Below the pieces are notes generated by a model. It made no database searches. It saw nothing but the letters and a program-made list of their open reading frames with translations, and was not told where the DNA came from. Shown piece after piece: positions 36,292 to 46,800 of a stretch of DNA of 64,000 nucleotides; position 1 is the stretch's first letter, and the number at the start of each line of letters is the position of its first letter. Source of the stretch: Pseudomonadota bacterium (GTDB lineage: Bacteria; Pseudomonadota; Alphaproteobacteria; Caulobacterales; Caulobacteraceae); the NCBI GenBank assembly GCA_018241995.1, contig JAFECT010000009.1:62001-126000 (forward strand). The letters are read 5' to 3'. The translations under genes and the position numbers were made by a program.

Positions 36292-37976
36292 ATCCTTCCG
36301 CGGCCTCGCTCGGGCGACGCCGCCGCTCCGCGGTGCTGGACCATTTGCAGGCGCGCAACTTGGCCGATGCCGCGGCTCTAAACCGTGCCGACCTTGTCTC
36401 AGCGCGCACCGGCCAACCGGTTGAGCAGGTAATGAACCAGCTAGGCAGCCTGACCGACGATGATCTGGTCGCGACCTATGCCGCGGTCTCGGGCTGCGAA
36501 ATCTGGGAGCCTCAGGCGCGACCCGCCGAGGTGCAGCCAGGCGATATCGGCGTCAGCGCAGAATACCTGCGCCGCGCGCGCATGCTGCCACTGACCGACG
36601 CGAAAGGGATTTTGATCTGCGCCGCCTGCGATCCGCTCGATGAAGAGGCGATCTCGGGTCTAGTTTTCGCGACGGGTCGCAAGGTGCGTGTCATGGCTGC
36701 GCGCCCGGCCGACTGGCGCCGCGCCTTCGACGCCGCGTTCGAGGAGGACATTCAGGACGTCGCCCCCGATGAGCGTCGCCTCGAGCGCGAAATCGACCAA
36801 GTCGCCGACTTGGGGGTGGAGGGCGCTGGCGCGCGCTTGGTCGCGGGGGCTTTCGAGGCGGCCATCGCAGCCGGCGCCTCCGACATCCACTTTGAGCCGC
36901 GTCGACACGACCTGCGCATCCGCATGCGCGTGGACGGTCGCCTGATCGAGCATCAGGTCGTCTCCGCCGACCTCGCCGCGCCTGCCGTGTCACGCGTGAA
37001 GGTCATTGCCAATCTCGATCTCGGCGAGAAGCGATTGCCGCAGGACGGTCGCACCACTTTTGTGATCGGCGGGCGTCAGATCGACGTACGTGTCGCCACT
37101 TCGCCGACGGTGTTTGGCGAGTCCGCTGTGCTGCGGATTCTGGATCGCGCCGCAGTGAAGCTGGAGCTCGAAGCATTGGGCTTGAGCGAAAGCGTGTCCG
37201 GCGTGCTGAGGCGCGCGGCCAAGACCCCGCACGGCATCTTCCTGGTCACCGGCCCGACCGGCAGCGGTAAGACCACCACACTCTACGCCCTCCTCCAGAC
37301 CTTCGCCGGATCGGCCAAGAAAGTGCTCTCGATCGAGGACCCGGTCGAATATCACTTTGAGCACGTGGTGCAGACGCAGGTAGCGCCGAATCTCGGCCTG
37401 ACGTTCGCCTCGGCCCTCCGGTCTTTCCTGAGACAGGATCCGGACGTGATCCTGGTCGGCGAAATCCGCGATCCCGAGACGGCCGCGGTGGCGGTGCAAG
37501 CGGCCATGACCGGCCACTTCGTGCTGGCCTCTGTGCACGCCAACGACGCCCTTGCGGTATTGCCGCGACTTCAGGATATGGGCGTCGAGCCCTACCAGAT
37601 CGCCGCCGGTTTCCGCGGAGCCGCGGCTCAGCGGTTGGTGCGACGGCTGTGCCAGAGCTGCCGCAGGGCCAGGCCCGCTACAGAGGCGGAGACAGTCTTC
37701 GCCCGCACCGTCGGCTATGAGGGGAAGGTTCCAGGCTGGCGCGCGTCGGGGTGCGCCGCCTGCAAGCAATCGGGATTCAAGGGCCGGGTGGCTATCGGCG
37801 AAGCATTCCTGGCGGATGAGGGCTTGCTGCGCGCCGTCGCCGATCGGAAGCCCGCGTCGGAAGTCGCGCAGGCGGCCGCCCATTCCGGACTCACCTCGAT
37901 GGGGTTGGATGGCGTGATCAAGGCCGCTAGCGGCCTGACGACCGTCGAGGAAGTCATGGCGGCGGTCGATGCCTGA
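36276..37976 (+). CDS. gspE: Type II secretion ATPase GspE
   Basis: 566 residues from GTG 36276, with GGGAGGCG upstream, overlapping gspO by 16 bp. It has the N1E/MshEN-type domain, then SDIHFEPRR, Walker A GPTGSGKTTT (about residues 324-333), Asp box EDPVEYHFE, Walker B DPDVILVGEIRDPETA, and His box TGHFVLASVHANDA. The zinc finger has two CxxC-type pairs (CQSC and CAAC), typical of GspE/PilB. Hexameric motor for the pseudopilus at the cytoplasmic face. Confidence 0.95.
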   Translation: MAAGLNPSAASLGRRRRSAVLDHLQARNLADAAALNRADLVSARTGQPVEQVMNQLGSLTDDDLVATYAAVSGCEIWEPQARPAEVQPGDIGVSAEYLRRARMLPLTDAKGILICAACDPLDEEAISGLVFATGRKVRVMAARPADWRRAFDAAFEEDIQDVAPDERRLEREIDQVADLGVEGAGARLVAGAFEAAIAAGASDIHFEPRRHDLRIRMRVDGRLIEHQVVSADLAAPAVSRVKVIANLDLGEKRLPQDGRTTFVIGGRQIDVRVATSPTVFGESAVLRILDRAAVKLELEALGLSESVSGVLRRAAKTPHGIFLVTGPTGSGKTTTLYALLQTFAGSAKKVLSIEDPVEYHFEHVVQTQVAPNLGLTFASALRSFLRQDPDVILVGEIRDPETAAVAVQAAMTGHFVLASVHANDALAVLPRLQDMGVEPYQIAAGFRGAAAQRLVRRLCQSCRRARPATEAETVFARTVGYEGKVPGWRASGCAACKQSGFKGRVAIGEAFLADEGLLRAVADRKPASEVAQAAAHSGLTSMGLDGVIKAASGLTTVEEVMAAVDA

Positions 37977-39204
37977 AGCTGCGGGCGGCCCGGTCGAGGC
38001 CCACTACGACTACATCGCCATCGATCCGGCGGGCCGGCGCGTGCGCGGACAGGTTCGGGCGCGCAGCGATGCCGGAGCATTCGAGCGGCTGAAGCGCGAT
38101 GGCCTTTCGCCTGTGCGCATCACGCCAGCGAAGCGGGGAGCGGGTTTAGCGGCATCTTCAAGCGTGAAGGGTCTGGGCCAGCGCGAGAGCGCCGAACTGC
38201 TGTCTGACCTGTCGGCGCTGCTCAGGGCCGGTTCGGACATGCGCACGGCCTTGTCCATTGTGGGCGCCAAGGCCGACCGGCCGGCGTTGCGCGAAGTGTG
38301 CAAGGCTCTCTCGGCAGAGATTTCGGGGGGCGGGGCGTTGGACCGCGCCTTTGCCCGCAATCTGTCCGCCAAGCAGGGGTTTATCGCCGCCCTGATTGCT
38401 GCGGGAGAAGCGTCCGGCGACCTGGCCGGCGGCCTGCAGCGCGCGGCGGACATCCTGGAGTCACGGCTGAAGATCCGTGAGCAGCTCTGGTCTGTCCTCA
38501 GCTATCCACTCTTTGTGCTCGCCAGCACCATCGCCGCTCTGGCGGTTATCCTCCTGCTGGTCGTGCCGTCGCTGGCCCCGTTGGCTGAGGCGGAAGGCGC
38601 CAACCCCGGCCTGCCGATGAAGATTCTGCTGGGGGTCAGCGGCTTCTTGCGCGGCAACTTGGCCGTTCTGGTCGCGGGCATGCTCACCGTCGCCGGCGGC
38701 CTGTTTGTCGCCGCGCGCGGGGGGCTGCTCGGCCCCTTCATCGATGGCCTGGCCTTGGACGGGCCAATACGGCGTACGGCCAGAGGCGTAGTCTTCGGCG
38801 GGTTCGCCATTGCGCTTGGCAATGTGCTCGCCGCCGGCGCGCCGATGGGCGAAGCGCTGCGCCTGGCGACCCGATCTGTGCGATCCGAACGAGCCCGCAA
38901 GCGCCTGGAGCCGGTGGCTCATGCCGTGCGTCAGGGCGAGGCGCTATCCAGTGCGCTCGGCCGCGTGGCGGGATTTCCGGGAACGGTGGTCCGCCTGGCC
39001 GCCATAGGCGAACAATCAGGCGCGCTCGGCGCCATGCTGGCCCGCGCCGGGACTATGGAAGAGGCCGCAGCAATCCGCCGGATCGAGGCCGCTAGCCGAC
39101 TGTTGGGGCCGGCGCTGATCGTGAGCCTCGGAGCCATCATCGGCCTCTTGATGGCCGGCCTATTGTCAGGCGTCTCGGGCTTGGGCGACGCCGCGCTGCA
39201 ATAG
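37969..39204 (+). CDS. gspF: Type II secretion inner-membrane protein GspF
   Basis: 411 residues, ATG overlapping the gspE stop by 8 bp. It has two PilC/GspF domains: QRESAELLSDLSALLRAG opens the first (about 65-190), and the second is about 265-390 with GEALSSALG and LAAIGEQSGALGAML. Three transmembrane helices include YPLFVLASTIAALAVILLLV and GPALIVSLGAIIGLLMAG. It is the last gene of the gsp operon; a strong GC hairpin follows at 39246-39265. Confidence 0.93.
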   Translation: MPEAAGGPVEAHYDYIAIDPAGRRVRGQVRARSDAGAFERLKRDGLSPVRITPAKRGAGLAASSSVKGLGQRESAELLSDLSALLRAGSDMRTALSIVGAKADRPALREVCKALSAEISGGGALDRAFARNLSAKQGFIAALIAAGEASGDLAGGLQRAADILESRLKIREQLWSVLSYPLFVLASTIAALAVILLLVVPSLAPLAEAEGANPGLPMKILLGVSGFLRGNLAVLVAGMLTVAGGLFVAARGGLLGPFIDGLALDGPIRRTARGVVFGGFAIALGNVLAAGAPMGEALRLATRSVRSERARKRLEPVAHAVRQGEALSSALGRVAGFPGTVVRLAAIGEQSGALGAMLARAGTMEEAAAIRRIEAASRLLGPALIVSLGAIIGLLMAGLLSGVSGLGDAALQ

Positions 39205-39245
39205 AAGCGCCGGCGTACACGCAAGATCTCGATGGCCAATGGCGT

Positions 39246-39265
39246 GCGGGCGCCCCGGCGCCCGC
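39246..39265. terminator. GC-rich hairpin after the gsp operon
   Basis: GCGGGCGCC and GGCGCCCGC form a perfect 9-bp stem with a 2-base centre, 42 bp after the gspF stop and before a convergent gene. No U-tract follows, so it is a weak or bidirectional terminator candidate. Confidence 0.45.
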
Positions 39266-39304
39266 CTCTACAGGCGCGTGCCACCGTGGTGAGCGAAGAG
39301 GCCT

Positions 39305-40672
39305 CTACTGCAGCCCATCCACCTCAATCGTCATGGTGACGGTGGCGGTGGAGTTGGAGCCGTGGCCGTCGTTGATCGTGTAGGTGAAGGTGTCCGTCGT
39401 CGTGAAGAATTGCGAGCACTTCGGCGTGCCGAAGGTGTAGGTCAACGTCGTGCCGTTGGTCGTCACCGTGCCCTTGGTCCCGTTGGTCTTGCTGACGATT
39501 GTCAGGGGCAGGCCAGACGGATTGGTGTCATTGGTGCGCGGGTCGAAGGTGACCTGCGGCGTGACACAGGCGCCGCCCGGATAGGTGGCTTGGGCGGTGG
39601 CGCTATCGTCCACGGCCGTGGGGTTGGTGTAGGCCACGACCGTTGCATTGACCGTGCCCGTGGCCGTCCCGCCGTAGCCGTTGGAGATGGTGTAGGTGAA
39701 GGTGTCCGAGCCCGTGTAGGTGCTCGTGGCCGTGTAGGTGACCGAGGAACTTGTTGAGCTGGTTGAGCCGTGCGACGGCGACCCCACGCCACTGACCGTG
39801 AGCGCATAGCTCTGCGGGTCGGTGTCGTTGGTTCTTGGGTCGAATGTCTTGGCGATGCCCTGCACCGCCGTGATGGTATCGGTCGTCGCGGTCGGGTTGG
39901 CCGAGATGGTGGCGTTGACGGTGGCCGTAGCGCTGGCCCCGTGCCCGTCCGAGATCGTGTAGGTGAAGCTGTCGTTGCCGGTGTAGCCGCTGTTGGGCGT
40001 GTAGGTCAGGCCCGTGCCTGTCCCGTTGATCGCGACGAAGCCGTTGGTTCCGTTGGTCTTTCCGGTGATGCTCAGCGAGCATCCGCTGCAGCCGGTATCG
40101 TTGCTGCGCGGGTCAAAGGCGTAGGCGGTCGCGGGCTGAGTGTGGATCGTGTCTGTATTGGCGGCTGGGCCGCTGGTTACGGTCATGTTGACCGTGCCCG
40201 TAGCCGTCGAGGTGCCGTCGGAGATCGTGTAGGTGAAGCTGTCCGAGCCGGTGTAGCCCGTCGTCGGCGTATAGGTGAGGGTGGCGCCGGAATTGATCGC
40301 CACCGTACCGTGGCTGCCGTTGGTCTTGGCGGTGATCGTCAGGGAATCGTAGTCAGCGTCGGTGTCGTTGGCGAGCGGATCGAAAGTGATCGCTGCATTG
40401 ACGCCCGTCGCCACCGTATCCGTATTGGCGACCGGCGCGTGGTTTGTGCCATTGACCGTCACTGCTTGCTGAGTGCGGTTGCCCGCCGAATCGTAGGTGT
40501 AGGTGATGACGGTGTCGCCGCTGGACGCGTGGATGGTCGCCGTCTTCAGCCGCCCCAAGGAATCGTAGGTATAGCTGTTGGTCGTCTGGGCGACGCTTGC
40601 GCCGGCGCAGGCGAGCGACGCAATAACGGCCAGGGCCACGCCGCCCCTGAGCCCCGCTAGAGCCTTGCGCAT
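39305..40672 (-). CDS. Secreted YD-repeat plus cadherin-like tandem-domain protein (RHS partner 2)
   Basis: 455 residues from ATG 40672 (GGGGGA close upstream; 40714 would be an alternative). Signal peptide GGVALAVIASLACAGASVAQ; one YD repeat (YTYDSLGRLKTATI, YTYDSAGNRTQQ); then four cadherin-like units beginning APVANTDTV, AANTDTI, NPTATTDTI and NPTAVDDSA. It is paralogous to the protein at 19.2-20.4 kb, with one extra unit. Divergent from RHS2 with 130 bp between starts. No anchor or enzyme motif; a secreted binding partner or adhesin is plausible. Confidence 0.85.
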   Translation of the reverse strand: MRKALAGLRGGVALAVIASLACAGASVAQTTNSYTYDSLGRLKTATIHASSGDTVITYTYDSAGNRTQQAVTVNGTNHAPVANTDTVATGVNAAITFDPLANDTDADYDSLTITAKTNGSHGTVAINSGATLTYTPTTGYTGSDSFTYTISDGTSTATGTVNMTVTSGPAANTDTIHTQPATAYAFDPRSNDTGCSGCSLSITGKTNGTNGFVAINGTGTGLTYTPNSGYTGNDSFTYTISDGHGASATATVNATISANPTATTDTITAVQGIAKTFDPRTNDTDPQSYALTVSGVGSPSHGSTSSTSSSVTYTATSTYTGSDTFTYTISNGYGGTATGTVNATVVAYTNPTAVDDSATAQATYPGGACVTPQVTFDPRTNDTNPSGLPLTIVSKTNGTKGTVTTNGTTLTYTFGTPKCSQFFTTTDTFTYTINDGHGSNSTATVTMTIEVDGLQ

Positions 40673-40801
40673 ACTTCCCCCGGAGGCTGCATCCGTTCGC
40701 ACATTCGCGTGCATTAGCTTAGCTATACTATTGACGCGTGCGCAAGGCCCGATCTAGCTTGACCATAAGGCGCCCTTCGCGCCCGTGCTATGGGGGATGC
40801 G

Positions 40802-43800
40802 ATGGCGATCGCCACGAACGGGTTCACCTCGGCTGTGCGTTCCCTCTGGCAGCGGCGAATGAAGCTGACGGCGGCGCTTGTCGGCGGAGTCGTCGCGCTC
40901 GCATCAAGCCCTGCTTTCGCCAATCCCACCTTCGGCGAGACGACGCCTTCGGAGAAGATCGGCACCGCGGCGCTACTCAGCCCGACGACGGTGGACGGCT
41001 ACTATGGCTCCTCCACCACTGCGACAAACGGCCTCAGCCTGACGGGGCGCCCGAACGAGATCGTCGAGCTGGCGCGGGCGCTGAAGGGTAATCCCAACGA
41101 GACCTCGGGCGATGCGGTCAACTACCCGGACAAGGTGGTGGACCGCACCTATCAGTACGTCCGCAACAACATCACCATGGTGTGGTCGTACGGCCTGCAG
41201 AAGGGCGCGCTTGGCGCCTTGGTCGACCACTCCGGCACGGCCTTCGACCAGGCCGCCCTGATGGTCGAGCTGCTGCGGCAGAACGGCTACACGGCCAAGT
41301 ACCAGGTCGGCACCATCGCGCTCTCGGGCACGCAGTTCTACGACTGGTCCGGCATCACCGATGCGGGCGCGGCCTGCCAGCTGCTGTCGTCGGGTTCCAT
41401 CGGCGCGGTGATCAACGGCTCGACGACCTCGAACTGCAGCTACAGCGGCGCCAGCATCTCGACCATCACGATCAACCACGTGTGGGTGACGGTGACCATC
41501 GGCGCCACGGACTATGTGTTCGACCCCGCCTTCAAGAGCCACGATCACCATGCGGGCCTGAACCTCGCCACGACCGCGTCGATGACCTCGGGCGAAGCGC
41601 TGACGGCGGCCGGCGGCACCACCGGCACGGAAGGCACTTCCGGCAGCGTCAGCTACGTCCAGGGCTTCAATGCCTCGGCATTGAACACAAAGGTTCAAGG
41701 CTATGGCGCGGCGATCCTGACCACTGTGGCCGCCCACCCCGAATACCACATGGAAGACGTGGTCTCCGGCGAGACCATCCACCGATACGAGGCGCCCCAG
41801 ACTACCGGCCTGCGCCAGACCAGCGTCAGCGGCTACACCCTGAGTTCTTCGCACACCTGGACCGGAGGCGTGCCGAACCAGTACCGAACCACGCTGGAGG
41901 TGCGGCTGGACGTGTGGGGGCCGAACGCCACCAGCCCGACCATGGTCACGCTGTGGGATCGGACGCTCTATGTCGATGAGATCTATGGCCGGAAGCTGAC
42001 GGTCGACACCGGCCTCGACCAGGCGGATGGCTCGCCGAACTATCAGGTGAAGCTGCGCCTCACCGACGAGACAGGCGCGGGCATCCAGGGCATCAGCCCG
42101 ATCCTGAACAGCTATTCGGCGGCCAACACCCACCAGTTCCGCCTGGGCAGCCTGATTCTGACCGCCAACCACCCCTTTGCGGCGGCCGCGAACGGCTCGA
42201 CCTCGACCAATGGCGACTACATGGACGCCACGGTCACCAAGCTGGTGAACACCAACCTCTCCTTCACCATAGTCCACGGCTGGGGGGACGCGAACGGCCT
42301 GGCGAAGAAGTGGGATCAGCGCGACGACAACGTCATGCCGCCCGACGCTATTCCTAGCGGCTGTGACATCTGCGGCCAGCCCGGCCAGCAGACCGCCGGC
42401 GACGGTAAGCGCGAGCAGTTCGCTGCCGCCTGGATCGTGCAGTCGTCAAAGGCAGCGCGCCTGCATGCCGCCATCGGCAATTCGGTCTACACCCTGCACC
42501 ACTCCATCGGCGTCATGGCCGGCGATCCGACGATGGACCTCTACTCGCCGTTCACGGCGCAGACGCTGAACAACAGCAGTGCGCCGAACCCGGACACCAT
42601 CCCTTACTACTGGACGGTTCGGGACAAGTTCGACCGCATGGACGTGGACTCCGCGTTCAGCCTGACCAGCAAGTCGGCGGATGCGGCCAAGCGCCGGGCG
42701 GTGATTCTGTCAATCGCCGCGACGACTGATGCGCTCGAAGGCAGCGTGGTGGCCCAGCAGGCCGATCTGCCGGACACGGTCTCGACGGCGACCCGCTTCG
42801 AATGGGGCAACGCGCCCCCATCCGCGGAGGACGTCTATGGCTCGGGCACGGGCCGGAAGTTCCTGAGCTTCACCTCCTCCAACGCCAGCCAGGCGACGGC
42901 CCTGGCCAAGGTCGAGGGAATCAACACCTACGGCACGACCGATCCCTGCGGGTCCGGCGGGAACACCTTCTCCTATAAGCCTCCGCAGACGCCTCAGCTC
43001 TGCACGCTCGAAGCCAATCGCTGGATCAGCGGCCTGCAGGCCGCGGTGACCGCCTACACCAGCGCCGGCTTCAACGTGGTGGCCGTTGATGAAGCCCATC
43101 TCGGGCCGGGCGTGCCGTGGGGCGCGCCCTCGGTGCACGCGAGCCGGAATCTGGCCGGCCAATACGATTCCTACTACTCGCCGTTCCCCACGATGCAGCG
43201 CGGCGGCGCACTGGTGGCCGTCAAATACTCTGGGTCGGACCCGATCGAGATCGCTCACGTCGCTGTGGGCCTGCCGCAGGACTCAGGCGCGGCATCGGTG
43301 GCCAAGGGCGGTGGCGGCGGCGTGCAACCCGACCACGACGCGACCTACGACCCGGCCAAGGCCGCCGACGTGCTCAAGGCCAAGTTCGTCGACCACTCCA
43401 CAGCCCTGGGCGTGGACATCAGCAACGGCGAACTGACCTACACCGCGCCCGGCGTGCTCGAAGTCGGCAACGGCGAGTTCCCGAACAAGCTGACCGCCCA
43501 GCTGATCTGGCGCGGCGGCGAGAAGAGCTCCCAGGCCGGCGACGCGCCGCAGGGCCAGCCGCGCACGCCCTGGACCACCAACTGGCACAATATGGCGGCG
43601 ATGGGCGGCGGCGGGCTGGAAATGCTGGGCGACACCGACCCGCGCACCGCCGCCGGCACCATCGGCGCCTTCCTGGCGATGCAGGACGTCTATGGCGCCT
43701 CGCCCTCGATCCAGCGCGATGTGACGGGCGTCCTTGTCAACAGCTGGTGGGTGCGCACCCTGACCGGGAACATCGTCACCGTCAGCGTCGGCTCCGACAC

Positions 43801-46800
43801 CCGTCAGTTCGTGAAGCTGGTGGACGGCTCTTGGATCACACCGGGGGCCGGTCCCTATGCCTCGCTGGCGATCACCGGCTCGCGCGCGATCTTCACCGAC
43901 CGCTGCGGCCCGACGCCTTATCCGCCCTACGACATGAGCCGGGGCTGGGACTATTCGGGCATGAGCTTCGCCGTGACCAACGCGCATGGCGACGTGCAAA
44001 ACTTCAGCTTCTGGCGAACCGGCTACCACGACGGCAATTCCTGCCAGGTGCTGAAGGGCCACCGCCTGACCAGCTGGGTCTATCCCCAGGGCGTCACGGT
44101 CAACCTGACCTACAGCTCCGGCACGGACGTGACCGTGGGCGACCCGATCGATCAGCTTGTCGAGGTCTCCAACACCTTCGGCCGCAAGATCGACTTCGTG
44201 AACGGCGGCACGCCCGACAATGGCTACTACACCGGCGGCTTCAACAACGGCCTGACCGGCGCCGACGCCCGCTCGGTCAGCATGAGCCTGGTCTCGACGG
44301 CGACCAGCTCGGGCGCCGCCTACACCCAGACCGACCAGTCCGGAAACCAGACCAGCATCATCGCCTCGGTCGTGCCCTGGTACGGCGGCGCCGACATGCT
44401 GTCGGGCGCGACCCAGATCCCCAACCACTTCCTGCTGACCAAGGTCTACGCCGCCGACAACGCCGCCTTCGGCCTGTCGACGACCAACGCTTTCCCGTCG
44501 AACCCCGCGACCCTGCAGTACGACTACGACAGCCTGCGCCGGGTGAAGACCGCTTATGACGCCATCAACCTGCAGCTGGCCGCGCGTGACCCGTATCAGT
44601 TCTACGTGGGCGATGGCGTGCGCGGCGAGCGGATGGACCCGACCCACGCCAGCTATGCGGTCGAATACGACATCTATCATCAGCCGTTGAAGGTCTTCGA
44701 CGAGCTGAACCGCACCTTCGTCGAGGCGCATGACGGTCGTGGCCGTACAACTGGGTACACCTACCCCGAGAGCGACCAGGAGTTGCTATCCTACGACGAT
44801 CACAACAATGAGACCTCGATCACCAAGGTCGCCAAGCCGGGGTCCAGCCTGTCGAACATCGTCGTCAGCGCCACCTGGGATTCGACCTGGAACAAGCCGC
44901 TGACGATCACCGACGCGCTCGGCGCCGTCACCACCCTCACCTACAATGCGTCGGGCAATGGCAAGTCTCTACTGGCCACTGCAACGCGACCGGCGGACAT
45001 CGACGGCAATCACCCCGTCTACACCTCCAGCTATGATGCGAAGGGTCATGTAATTTCCGTGACGGATCCGACCGGTGTGGTGACATCCAGCACCTACGAC
45101 TCGACCACCGGCGATCTGCTAACCACGACGCTTGATCCAGGGACGGGCAGCCACGTCAACGCGGTCACGACGATGACGTACGACGCTCAAGGCGACGTGC
45201 TAACGGTCACCGATCCGCGCTCGAACGTTTCCGACGCCACCTACGACTTGAACCGCCGAAAGGTCTTCGTCATCGAGCCTGACCCAGACGGCGCAGGCTC
45301 GTTGAAGCGTCCGACCACTAAGACCGTCTACGACGCGGTTGGCCGGGTGACCGAGACCGACAAGGGCACGGCTACCACCACCAACGCTTCTGACTTCGCG
45401 GTGCTCGAGTCCGAAACGACAACCTACGACCCGGCCGGTGAGAAGATCAAATTGAAGACCCAGGCGGGCGTGGCTCAGTATGCCTACGATGGTGTGGGAC
45501 GAGTCACCTGCACGGCAGTGCGGATGAACTCCACCGTCTACCTGTCCTTGCCATCGGACGCCTGCACCCTGTCCACGACCGGAACGCAGGGACCCGACCG
45601 CATCACCAAGACGATCTACGACGCGGCCGGCCAGTCGCTGCAGACCCTGCGTGGTTATGGCACGGGCGCCCAGATCACCTATTCGACCTCGACCTACAGC
45701 CAGAACGGCAAGCTGGCGACAATCACCGACGCGAACGGCAACAAGACGACCTACGTCTACGATGGATTCGACCGCCTGATCGAGACGGACTTCCCCTCGA
45801 CGACCTTGGCCGCGGGCACCTCGAACACCTCCGATAAGGAGGTCCAGACCTGGGACGCCAACGGTAATCGCTTGTCGCTGACCAAGCGCGACGGGACCAC
45901 GGTAATCGACACCTGCTATGACGCGCTGAACCGGCCGATCAAGAAGCTGTTCCGTTCCCCGGCGCTGACCACCTCGTCCTGCGCCTCGATCACCACGGGC
46001 ACCGCGCCTGAGACCTTCAGCGACTATGATTTGGCGGGCAGGCCCACCCACATGCGGTTCGCCAGCCGGGCGGGCTACGGCGTGGACTACGCTTACGATT
46101 CCGCAGGCCGGATGACGAGCGAGACCACGTCGGACGCCTCGGCCTCGCGCGCGGTCAGCCTCCAGTATGACGCGGCGGGTAATCGCACGCGGGTGACCTT
46201 GCCCGACAGCTTCTATGCCGGCTACGTCTACGACCCGCTAAACCGGGTCACCACCATCAACGAGAACGGTGCCACTTCGGGCGTGGGCGTCCTGGCGACC
46301 TACAGCTACGACGACCTCGGCCGGCGCGTGGGCCTGACCCGCGGCAACGGGGCCTCGACCACCTACAGCTACGATACCGCCGACCGTCTGACGGCCCTGA
46401 CCCACGACGTGACGGGCACGACCAACGACCAGACTTGGAGCTTCGGCTACAATCCCGCGAGCCAACTGATCAGCCGGGGCGCCACCAACGCGCTCTACGA
46501 CTGGACCAACGCGGCGGCGGGCACCACCAACAAGACCTATGACGGCTTGAACCGCGACGCGACCATCGCGGCGCTCTCAGGCGGTTACGACGCCAACGGC
46601 AACCTGACTTATGAGGGCACCGGCGGGCGCACCTTCACCTACGACCAGGAGAATCGGCTGCTGACGGTGGCCACCGGTGGGACAACCAACCTGACCTTGG
46701 CGTCGGACGCGGCCGGCCGGCTGCACCAGACCATGGCAGGCTCGACCACGACGCAATTCCTTTACGACGGGTCGCGCCTGTTGGCGGAGTACGACAGCTC

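Noticed and set aside
39305..40672. Tandem DNA similarity resembling a repeat or CRISPR array
   Set aside because: The period (about 285 bp) and open reading frame show it is the DNA of cadherin-like protein repeats; no short identical repeats with unique spacers exist.
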